Shown: one piece after another, positions 1 through 6,196 of the stretch | How the letters are laid out: each line of letters begins with the position of its first letter | Numbering within the stretch: the stretch's first letter is position 1 | From: Phycisphaerae bacterium | Lineage (GTDB): Bacteria > Planctomycetota > Phycisphaerae > Sedimentisphaerales > Anaerohalosphaeraceae | Length of the DNA: 6,196 nucleotides | Assembly (NCBI GenBank): GCA_021736615.1 | Contig: JAIPFN010000053.1 | Coordinates: forward strand, 1-6,196 | Reading direction: 5' to 3' | Notes under the pieces: model-generated | What the model was told of the DNA's origin: nothing | Seen by the model: only the letters and a program-made list of their open reading frames with translations | Databases searched by the model: none | Position numbers and translations under genes: made by a program

Positions 1-3000
1 GTCCGGATAGAGTTTGTACGGCTTGCTGCGGTGATTGAGAGGCTTGTATTCTTGCCTTTGACAAATAGAGCAGTTTGCTGCCCGGAAGATATGTTAGTCC
101 GGTTGCAATAATGTCCATAGCCTTTGTGTAATCATTTCTGGCCAGGTTTATCTCGGCCATAATTACCCATGCCTGCGGATACATCGGGTTGAGTGAGGTT
201 GCTTTCTGGAGTAGCTTCATTGCCATGCTGTAGTCTGAATTTGTGCCTTTGGCGAAGTGTACCCTGGATTTTAGCATCAGCATCTCTACGTCTTGGGGGT
301 TGATCTCTAATGCCCTTTCCATCTCCTCAGTTGTTTTTGCAGTTACTTGCGGGTCCTGGGCGGTAAGATAGATCAAAGCGGCGTTTTTATGCGCGTCGAA
401 ATTATCCGGTGCCCTGGCAATTGCATCTGTAATGAGCTGGACGGCTTTATTTGACAAACCTTGTGACTGGTAGGTGCGTGCCAGGAGTATCATTGTCGGT
501 ATTGACTCCGGTTCCATGTGCAGGGCCGTTTGCAGGTCTTCTGCGGCATTTGACAATTTTCCGATACGCATGTAGGTTCTTCCGCGAAGCGTGTATGCAT
601 TTGTGTTTGAGACTATGTTGATGAGTTCATTGCAATCGGCAATGGCCTGATCAGGTTTGTTAAGCTTTAGATTCAGGTCTACAAGGGCGGCAGTTACGGC
701 GATCGAATCGGGGTTATCCTGTTTTAACTCGTTTAGAGCGACGGATGCCTGGTCGAACTTGTTGTCGCGAATATTTAACGTTGCCACCGAGAGCTTCAAT
801 CCCATATCATTTGGGTCTTCTGCCGATAGTTTTCTGGCTATCGTTGAGGCGGAAGAATAGTTACCTTGTCTGATGAGGCTGTTTATTTCGAACCGGGAAA
901 GCCTATTGTCGGTCATTCCGGTGGATTTTGCTTTTTCAATGACCTGTTCGGCAAGGTCATACTCGCCGGCTTTTTGCATTGCGGCGACGGCGGCAAGGGT
1001 GACCTCGATGTCGTCGGGTGAATAGACTAGAGCCTGTTTGTATGTTGAAGATGCAAGCTGAATATTTCCTGCTTTTTCATAGGTTGCCGCGATTAGTAGA
1101 CGGCTTTGCTGGTCGTCTGGATTAATTTTCAGATTTTCCGTCAGGTGTGAGATAATCTGTTCATAGTGTTTATCGAAATTGTCGGAATTAAACCATAGTT
1201 TTGCCTGCTCGAATCTCCACTGCCATCCCTGCGGTCCTTCGGCATCCTTTATTAAGTCTATCAGGGACTGAATCCGATCCGACATTCCAACATGACCGGC
1301 GATGGCGATAAGCCATCTGTTTATTGTTATATCCGAAGGGTCTTTTTTTTGCAGCGACTTTAATACTGCCCATGCTTTATCGTACCGTCCGGATCTTTCA
1401 TAAACCTCGGCGGAGAGCATCTTAATTGTCCTGGCATCGTCGGAGGAAAGTTTACTGAGTTGACATTTTGACAACACGTCTTCGCACACGGCTAAGTTGC
1501 CTTCCCGAATATGAAATGCGGTAAAATATCGCATTACTTTAACCGAACTGGGGAATTTTACGGCGATGCGATTGAGTTTTGAAATTGCGGTTTCCCTGTC
1601 ATTTTCGGCGATGAGAACCTCGATCTCGGCGAGCATAACGTCTTGATCCGACGGTTGCTGTTTAATTAAGGAATCTATCAACTGCCTGGCAAAATCCGGT
1701 TTCTGGTTTTCAATAAAGACAGCTATTGCGGCGATCAACTCGCTTATAGATGCCGAGCCGTCCTGCATTTTAGTTAAGATGCCCTGCCGAAGTTTTTCCA
1801 TTGAAATCGTTGATGGTTTCGCGTCATTACGCGTATTGATTCGGTTTTTAAGATTGGTGAGCAACAATTGAGCCTTTGTGCTTTCGGGGAACTCTTGCAA
1901 ATACTTGTTTGTCAATTCGGCAGCCTGAGCGTATTTACCTGTTTGAGCGAGGAATTCGGCGAGCATAAGGTTTGCTTGTGGAAGGTAGTTTTCACGGGTT
2001 GTGTAATTTTTTAATCGTATAATAGCCGAATTGATATCGCCCGTGCCGGCAAGAGCCGATGCGATAGATAGATCAAGCTGATCGTAATTGAGTCCGGCTT
2101 TTAGAGCTTTTTGCCATAGGGTAATAGCCTTTAACGTATCGCCCTGCTTTCTTGCTATAAGTCCCTGGAGGTAGGCTACTTTCGCGGAGGAATCGTCGGT
2201 TTTTTTGAGTTGTTCGATGAGTCGTGACGCATTGTCAAAATCATCTGATCTTATGTATAACTCGGCAGCTGTTGGAAGAAAGAGCGTTTGATCGGCGGAT
2301 AGAGACTTACATGCTTGATGAGCAACATCGGTCATTTCATCGGGTGAGCTACCGGCCAGGGCAAGTTTTGCCCATAACTGCCATATACTGATGTTTCCGG
2401 GATCAGATGCTGCGGCTTGCCGGAGATGCGTCCTGGTTTTATCGGGCATTGAACAATCTAAAAATGCTTTGGCGAGCCTTATCCTGACAGATGTATCGGA
2501 GAGGGTAAGAGTTTCTGCCTTGGTAAAATCTTTTACCGCCTCGGTTTTCATTGACTGCCTTAAGTAGTACTCTCCCCGTACAATATATGCCAGGGGATTG
2601 GCGGGACATTTGGTCACCGCAAGGTCATATAGTCTTTGCGGAGGTTCGGTAAAGTCTTCCGGGCGATTTTCTGCAAAGCGTGCGAGAAGTGCGTATGCGG
2701 TAACCTCCTGGGGGTAGACCTCTATGATCCGGGTTAGTTCCTGTTGGGCTTGTTTAAATTTACGCTGCTGGTAGTAGGACATAGCGAGCGATCTGTGTAC
2801 TTTTGCGTCCTGGCTGTGTTTTAGGAATTGAGTTGCAATGAGTTCGGCTTCTGCGGGACTTTTGAGCAACTGCATATATATATCCATGAGGCTTAGAACC
2901 GCTTTTGTGTGGGTTGGATCGATCCTTAACACCCTTCTGTAAGAGTTTAGAGCCTGATTGACCGTGCTTATATTCATTGGCAATGTATTGATCTGCGCGT

Positions 3001-3235
3001 CGGCGTATTTCATCAATGCCGATACGTCGTCAGGGACTATTGCGATATATTCACCGAGGCTTTCAGCAGCTTTGGCCCACTGCTTATTTTCAAAAGCCTC
3101 GGTGCCGTCACGCAGGCCGAGACCTGCCCTGTTGGTTCTGTTCCACTGGCGAAGGGCTAGAGTAGTGACTGCCAGAGTTACTATTGAAATAAATATAACG
3201 ATCAAGGGTTTTAAATTGATTTTTGTTCTGGTCAT
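1..3235 (-). CDS. Very long membrane-anchored TPR protein, PrsT-like (3'-partial)
   Basis: One uninterrupted minus-strand frame of 1078 codons starts at ATG 3235-3233 and runs off the left edge without a stop. The start is well bounded: an in-frame TAA lies at 3251-3253, with no other start codon between. A short basic N-terminus is followed by a hydrophobic helix (residues about 10-28, PLIVIFISIVTLAVTTLAL), which fits a signal anchor with the rest outside the cytoplasm. The remainder is tandem TPR-type helix pairs. The first is near 37-70 (…AFENKQWAKAAESL…), with a clear run at 877-911, 912-945, 946-982, 983-1019 and 1020-1053, and another cut by the edge. Typical positions are visible, such as AYTLRGRTYMRIGK and ALEINPQD. 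No catalytic domain is seen. Its place after a Wzc-type kinase and a sugar transferase suggests a scaffold for polysaccharide synthesis or export. It resembles the TPR proteins of PEP-CTERM/EPS loci, but that subfamily assignment is inferred from layout. Specific partners are unknown. Confidence 0.9.
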   Translation of the reverse strand, partial: MTRTKINLKPLIVIFISIVTLAVTTLALRQWNRTNRAGLGLRDGTEAFENKQWAKAAESLGEYIAIVPDDVSALMKYADAQINTLPMNISTVNQALNSYRRVLRIDPTHTKAVLSLMDIYMQLLKSPAEAELIATQFLKHSQDAKVHRSLAMSYYQQRKFKQAQQELTRIIEVYPQEVTAYALLARFAENRPEDFTEPPQRLYDLAVTKCPANPLAYIVRGEYYLRQSMKTEAVKDFTKAETLTLSDTSVRIRLAKAFLDCSMPDKTRTHLRQAAASDPGNISIWQLWAKLALAGSSPDEMTDVAHQACKSLSADQTLFLPTAAELYIRSDDFDNASRLIEQLKKTDDSSAKVAYLQGLIARKQGDTLKAITLWQKALKAGLNYDQLDLSIASALAGTGDINSAIIRLKNYTTRENYLPQANLMLAEFLAQTGKYAQAAELTNKYLQEFPESTKAQLLLTNLKNRINTRNDAKPSTISMEKLRQGILTKMQDGSASISELIAAIAVFIENQKPDFARQLIDSLIKQQPSDQDVMLAEIEVLIAENDRETAISKLNRIAVKFPSSVKVMRYFTAFHIREGNLAVCEDVLSKCQLSKLSSDDARTIKMLSAEVYERSGRYDKAWAVLKSLQKKDPSDITINRWLIAIAGHVGMSDRIQSLIDLIKDAEGPQGWQWRFEQAKLWFNSDNFDKHYEQIISHLTENLKINPDDQQSRLLIAATYEKAGNIQLASSTYKQALVYSPDDIEVTLAAVAAMQKAGEYDLAEQVIEKAKSTGMTDNRLSRFEINSLIRQGNYSSASTIARKLSAEDPNDMGLKLSVATLNIRDNKFDQASVALNELKQDNPDSIAVTAALVDLNLKLNKPDQAIADCNELINIVSNTNAYTLRGRTYMRIGKLSNAAEDLQTALHMEPESIPTMILLARTYQSQGLSNKAVQLITDAIARAPDNFDAHKNAALIYLTAQDPQVTAKTTEEMERALEINPQDVEMLMLKSRVHFAKGTNSDYSMAMKLLQKATSLNPMYPQAWVIMAEINLARNDYTKAMDIIATGLTYLPGSKLLYLSKARIQASQSPQQAVQTLSG

Positions 3236-3303
3236 GATCCCGTACCGATTTTAAATTATTATTTATTCCCGACGTAAAGCCGAGATGTTCCATATTGTTT
3301 TTT
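3236..3303 (-). other. 68-bp AT-rich spacer between sugar transferase and TPR genes
   Basis: This is the only sizeable non-coding gap. Read on the minus strand it is AT-rich near the TPR start and has no strong Shine-Dalgarno sequence (only CGGGATC directly before the ATG). A 4-bp stem with one G-U pair (CGGC-UUUAC-GUCG) is too weak for a terminator and is not followed by a U-tract, so read-through into the TPR gene is expected. A marginal promoter-like pair (TTTACG, 17 nt, TTTAAA; each 4 of 6 to consensus) could give the TPR gene its own short-leader transcript, but this may be chance in AT-rich DNA. Confidence 0.4.
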
Positions 3304-4935
3304 TTAGAATTGGTCTATGAAATCGTTTATAAGTTTCATTGCCGTTTTACAGCATATTTGCAGATCCGTTTTCAGCGATAATCTTCTTATGTATTCAGTA
3401 TCGTAATGCACCCATTCCTGGAAGTCTCTTGATGGGCGGCGTGTTCTTGAAATCTGCCAAAGGCCGGTAATTCCCGGTCTTACCGATAGCCTTGCGTCAC
3501 GCCATGAGGGGCATTGGGAATTTTCATTCTCTGGCGATGGACGCGGGCCAACTATTGACATTTGGCCGAGGAGCACGTTGAAGAACTGCGGTGTTTCATC
3601 GAGACAGGTATCGCGAAGAAACCGCCCTATTGCGCTTATACGCGGGTCGTGTACTATCTTGAACTGGGGCCCGTCAACTTCATTTACGATTCTTAATTTT
3701 TCCTGCATCTTCTCGGCACCGGCAATCATTGTTCTGAATTTCAGACATTTTATTTGCCTGCCGTACCTGCCCTGCCTGACAGCTTTATAAAAAACCGGTC
3801 CGCGTGATGTAAGTTTTATCATTATCGCAAGTATTAATAAAACCGGAGCCAAAAGTGTAAGGATGAAGATCGAACCAGTCAGGTCAATAAACCTCTTACC
3901 GATACGAGGATACGAAAACAGCGGCCATGTTCTGAATACATTATATTTTTTTGATTGATCAAGATCATCCGGGAATATAAATTCCGGGCTATTCCATGCT
4001 GCCATAGAGTAGGCCTTTGATTGCATTTTCCGGCATGAGTTGCCAAAGTATATTGTATTATTTACGATCTGGCCGGGCTGCATTGCCTGACCAGATGCAA
4101 TTATCGAATTATTGATAATCGCATCGTCGGGGACAGATACATTATCTTCTATCACAGTAGGACCAATGATCTTTACATTTTTTCCGAATGTTACATTTTT
4201 TCCGGTGAGGATCTTACCATATAATTTTGGGCCTTTGTCTGAAATCCCGGTATTACTATTCATTTTATCGAGAGTCGCAGCCGTGTATTTGAGTAGTCCA
4301 TCCGGCGTATTAAGGTCGAGAAAGGTTCCTCCGACAGAAAGACTTGATATTTCCATTCCATTTCTTTTAGCCCTTAGAATTAAAGTTTCAAAGCTTAACG
4401 GCAAATGATTTTCCGAGAGCAGATCAGTCAGAACGTTTGATCTGACGAATAGATAGTGCGGCCATTTTTTTGGTATTGATGCAGGAATAATTGAATCGGA
4501 ATACCATCTGCTAAAGCCTACCACGTGACTTGATGGGGTTAACCGAACCTTTTCACGGTAGGCCGAAAGGTTTGGGTCGACATTGACGGCGAGAATGTCA
4601 GTATTGTGCGAGTCTGCAATATCACGAAGCTTTTGATAATCAATACTTGCGGCATACCTTGCATTTGCGATTACTGTCCACTTTGCATTATGACCGTCGG
4701 GTGGTATGTATATCGTATTGTTGTCGTAGAAAACAATCTCTCGTTGACCGGCAATATCTTTCACCTGCCATTTGGCGGGCATTGCTATGAAGCTCGCACC
4801 TTTGGTAATGGCAGCGGCGTCAGAGATGCCTTTCAGAACGACAGAGGCAGTGTTGCGGTTTGAGATCGCAAACCGAAGAAAGCCGCATTCATTTGCAGAG
4901 CGATCATTTTCAGAATGTATTATGGTTATTTGCAT
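3304..4935 (-). CDS. Fusion: nucleotidyltransferase-like + left-handed beta-helix + sugar (phosphoglycosyl) transferase
   Basis: This 543-residue protein probably transfers a sugar-1-phosphate from a nucleotide sugar to polyprenyl phosphate at the inner membrane, starting polysaccharide repeat-unit synthesis. Residues about 345-543 are a bacterial sugar transferase domain. It has a hydrophobic re-entrant segment (about 350-374) broken at Ala363-Pro364, then KFRTM (399-403), the catalytic pair Asp446-Glu447 in LDETPQFFNV, SIVGPRP (460-466) and RPGITGLWQ (486-494). Residues about 238-298 form imperfect hexapeptide repeats (for example VTFGKN, VKIIGP, TVIEDN) of a left-handed beta-helix. Residues 1-230 resemble the later part of a sugar-nucleotidyltransferase: NTDILAVNV, VVGF, YLFVRSNVL, and FLDLNTPDG. 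They lack the glycine-rich GxGTR signature, and the metal-binding Asp of the NGD motif is replaced (N91-A92-R93). The four-TM/Rossmann N-terminus of WcaJ-type enzymes is absent. The start is the first ATG after the kinase stop; there is no clear Shine-Dalgarno site. The sugar substrate cannot be read from sequence. Confidence 0.92.
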   Translation of the reverse strand: MQITIIHSENDRSANECGFLRFAISNRNTASVVLKGISDAAAITKGASFIAMPAKWQVKDIAGQREIVFYDNNTIYIPPDGHNAKWTVIANARYAASIDYQKLRDIADSHNTDILAVNVDPNLSAYREKVRLTPSSHVVGFSRWYSDSIIPASIPKKWPHYLFVRSNVLTDLLSENHLPLSFETLILRAKRNGMEISSLSVGGTFLDLNTPDGLLKYTAATLDKMNSNTGISDKGPKLYGKILTGKNVTFGKNVKIIGPTVIEDNVSVPDDAIINNSIIASGQAMQPGQIVNNTIYFGNSCRKMQSKAYSMAAWNSPEFIFPDDLDQSKKYNVFRTWPLFSYPRIGKRFIDLTGSIFILTLLAPVLLILAIMIKLTSRGPVFYKAVRQGRYGRQIKCLKFRTMIAGAEKMQEKLRIVNEVDGPQFKIVHDPRISAIGRFLRDTCLDETPQFFNVLLGQMSIVGPRPSPENENSQCPSWRDARLSVRPGITGLWQISRTRRPSRDFQEWVHYDTEYIRRLSLKTDLQICCKTAMKLINDFIDQF

Positions 4936-4942
4936 TTAAGTT
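4936..4942 (-). other. 7-nt kinase/sugar-transferase junction without Shine-Dalgarno
   Basis: The kinase stop (TAA, 4945-4943) and the next ATG (4935-4933) are separated by only 7 nt. The sequence just upstream of the ATG reads CTCTTAAAACTTAA, with no purine-rich anti-16S match. The spacing favours translation of the transferase by coupling or re-initiation from ribosomes finishing the kinase, keeping the two products in step. This is inferred from spacing and not shown directly. Confidence 0.5.
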
Positions 4943-6196
4943 TTAAGAGTCTATTTCTTCCGGTTGTTCTGTTGCCAGCAGTAATGTAGAGTCTTTTTCT
5001 TCAGCGAGCGGCCAACCTACACTAAAGTCTGCTACGTCTCCATAACTGAAACCGCTGTAACGATAGGGATCATTGATCTGGACGTTATTTACAACTGCTC
5101 CGATAAGGGGCGTCTCTATCCGGCTTAACCTTTCGACCGTCAGTTTAAAAGCAGAACTGCATGTACGATTTACATAACTGGTAAGTACTACTCCGTCAGC
5201 GATCTTTGCCCATATCATGGCGTCGGTGAATCCAAGAAGCGGAGGTGTGTCGATTATGACATGGTCATAATGAGCGGAAAGACTTCTGATCGTTCTTGAT
5301 ATATCCGGTCGAGTCAGAATATCCAGTGCGTTAGCAACATTGCTTCTGTCAGCGGCAAGGACATCGAAACCGGTCGTTGGCATTGAGTAAACGGCTTTTT
5401 GCGTTTCTGCACCTTCCAGAAGGTCCTGGAGTCCCCGGAGTTTTTCGGGCAGTTTTAAGGTTGCGGCGATGTTCGGCTTTCTGAGGTCACCGTCAATTAA
5501 GAGAGTTTTCTTGCCGGATTTGGCGAAGCTGGTAGCGAGGTTAACTGCAAAGGTTGTCTTTCCGTCTCCAACACCTGGGCTTGTTACGACTATTATCTTT
5601 TTTTCCGAATCAGTACTCAACAAACCGATGTTTGCGCGGATTGTCTGATAGTCTTCTGAAAGCATTCGTGTGAGGGTTTTATTGTCAATATTTTCGGGGT
5701 TGGTTGTCGTGCCTATGATATTTACACCTGCTTTTGAAACTAAATCCTCAGGACTGCGAAGAGATGTGTCGAGCTTTTCGAGCAGCAACATCAACATCGA
5801 TGAAAAGCAAAGTGCTCCAAAGATAATAACAAGAGTTAACTTCATTTTCATACTTTGGGCCGGTATACTGCTTGCCATGTAGGCGATAGAAACCTGTGCG
5901 GGCCTTTTTCCTTCCATATTTAATTCGTCAATACGCTGATTGACCGCATCATAGGTTTCTTTAATCCTGGTAAGTTTATCCTGGAGATCACTTATACTAA
6001 GCTGTTTTCTTCCCATTTCTATAACTTCAATGTTAGCCTTGTTAAGCCTGTCCCGCATTCTTTTTTCATATTCTATATTTGTTGCCAACTGTGACTTCAG
6101 ATCGGAAACATTGTACTGCTGGTTCTCAACCATAGCGTCCTTGAACTCAACGTCAAACTTCGCAATCAGCTCCTGTTTCCTCTGTTTAATGGATTT
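4943..6196 (-). CDS. Wzc-like chain-length determinant with BY-kinase domain (5'-partial)
   Basis: C-terminal 417 residues of an inner-membrane polysaccharide co-polymerase fused to a bacterial tyrosine kinase, which controls polymer length and export. The frame is open to the window edge, so the Met codon at 6131-6133 is internal and not the start. In visible numbering, residues 1-95 are charged, coiled-coil-like periplasmic sequence. A membrane helix lies near 119-139. The ATPase domain follows: Walker A SPGVGDGKTT (Lys213), Walker A' LLIDGDLRKP (Asp235, Asp237) and Walker B VIIDTPP (Asp316). This motif set and order are typical of BY-kinases. The family's EX2RX2R oligomerisation motif appears as E181-x2-Q184-x2-R187. 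The C-terminal tyrosine cluster is sparse (Tyr378, Tyr380, Tyr385) and is followed by an acidic 32-residue tail without tyrosine. It ends in TAA, 7 bp before the sugar transferase gene, so the two are very probably co-transcribed. The family call is secure; the partner polymer is unknown. Confidence 0.93.
   Translation of the reverse strand, partial: KSIKQRKQELIAKFDVEFKDAMVENQQYNVSDLKSQLATNIEYEKRMRDRLNKANIEVIEMGRKQLSISDLQDKLTRIKETYDAVNQRIDELNMEGKRPAQVSIAYMASSIPAQSMKMKLTLVIIFGALCFSSMLMLLLEKLDTSLRSPEDLVSKAGVNIIGTTTNPENIDNKTLTRMLSEDYQTIRANIGLLSTDSEKKIIVVTSPGVGDGKTTFAVNLATSFAKSGKKTLLIDGDLRKPNIAATLKLPEKLRGLQDLLEGAETQKAVYSMPTTGFDVLAADRSNVANALDILTRPDISRTIRSLSAHYDHVIIDTPPLLGFTDAMIWAKIADGVVLTSYVNRTCSSAFKLTVERLSRIETPLIGAVVNNVQINDPYRYSGFSYGDVADFSVGWPLAEEKDSTLLLATEQPEEIDS

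Noticed and set aside
1188..1373. 61-codon minus-strand ORF inside the TPR gene
   Set aside because: It lies wholly within the continuous TPR frame, in another frame. The peptide is rich in Arg and Lys with no domain, as expected of an off-frame reading.
1625..1970. Repeated DNA words such as cggcgagcataa (near 1626-1640 and 1955-1968), suggesting a direct repeat
   Set aside because: They encode recurring TPR residues (MLAE), so they reflect protein repeat structure and codon choice and not a DNA-level repeat element.
2958..3254. 98-codon plus-strand ORF antisense to the TPR start
   Set aside because: It is antisense to coding sequence with TPR/anchor features. Its hydrophobic look comes from reading the anchor region on the opposite strand, and there is no ribosome binding site or family match.
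3108..3293. 61-codon minus-strand ORF beginning in the transferase/TPR spacer and overlapping the TPR start
   Set aside because: It is out of frame with the TPR gene, and most of its length overlaps the well-supported N-terminal anchor and first TPR. Its product is low-complexity and polar with no recognisable family. Best read as a shadow frame.
3236..3303. Possible rho-independent terminator or independent promoter in the spacer
   Set aside because: The only stem is 4 bp with a G-U pair and no following U-tract. The promoter-like hexamers match 4 of 6 each in AT-rich DNA. Neither is strong enough to call.
4112..4408. 98-codon plus-strand ORF antisense to the beta-helix region
   Set aside because: It is the complement of hexapeptide-repeat coding sequence, with no coding signal of its own. 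The other plus-strand ORFs within the kinase, transferase and TPR genes are rejected for the same reason.
4943..6133. Met at 6131-6133 as the true start of the kinase, giving a stand-alone 396-residue protein
   Set aside because: The same frame stays open to the window edge with matching coiled-coil character, and the Wzz-type periplasmic domain expected before it would otherwise be missing. The gene is more likely cut by the window.

Overview
The window is one strand-consistent block of a polysaccharide (exopolysaccharide/capsule-type) biosynthesis locus. All three genes are on the minus strand, so transcription runs from high to low coordinates. Almost every base is coding. The only gaps are 7 bp (4936-4942) and 68 bp (3236-3303). 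I see no RNA gene, mobile element, CRISPR array or convincing terminator.

Layout in transcription order: (1) 6196-4943, the C-terminal part of a Wzc-type protein. It has a periplasmic coiled coil, a membrane helix and a cytoplasmic BY-kinase/ParA-like ATPase domain; its 5' end lies outside the window. (2) 4935-3304, a 543-residue fusion: a degenerate sugar-nucleotidyltransferase-like region, a left-handed beta-helix, and a C-terminal monotopic phosphoglycosyl transferase of the bacterial sugar transferase family with an intact catalytic Asp-Glu pair. (3) 3235-1, a very long membrane-anchored TPR protein, read here as one uninterrupted frame of 1078 codons that runs off the left edge.

How they may work together (inference): the transferase would load a sugar-1-phosphate onto a polyprenyl-phosphate lipid to start a repeat unit. 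The Wzc-type kinase would control chain length and export. The TPR protein would be an extracytoplasmic scaffold. Kinase, EpsB-like sugar transferase and long TPR protein (PrsT-like) are found together in exosortase/PEP-CTERM-associated EPS loci, but no exosortase or PEP-CTERM protein lies in this window.

Organism: a Gram-negative-type envelope is implied by the Wzc architecture. The moderately low GC, the lack of clear Shine-Dalgarno sites and the style of the proteins suggest Planctomycetota (Phycisphaerae-like) or a neighbouring PVC/environmental lineage. This is a weak guess, not a demonstrated assignment.

The most unusual object is gene 2. It replaces the usual multi-TM/Rossmann N-terminus of WcaJ-type initiating transferases with what looks like a catalytically dead GlmU/GMP-pyrophosphorylase-like module.
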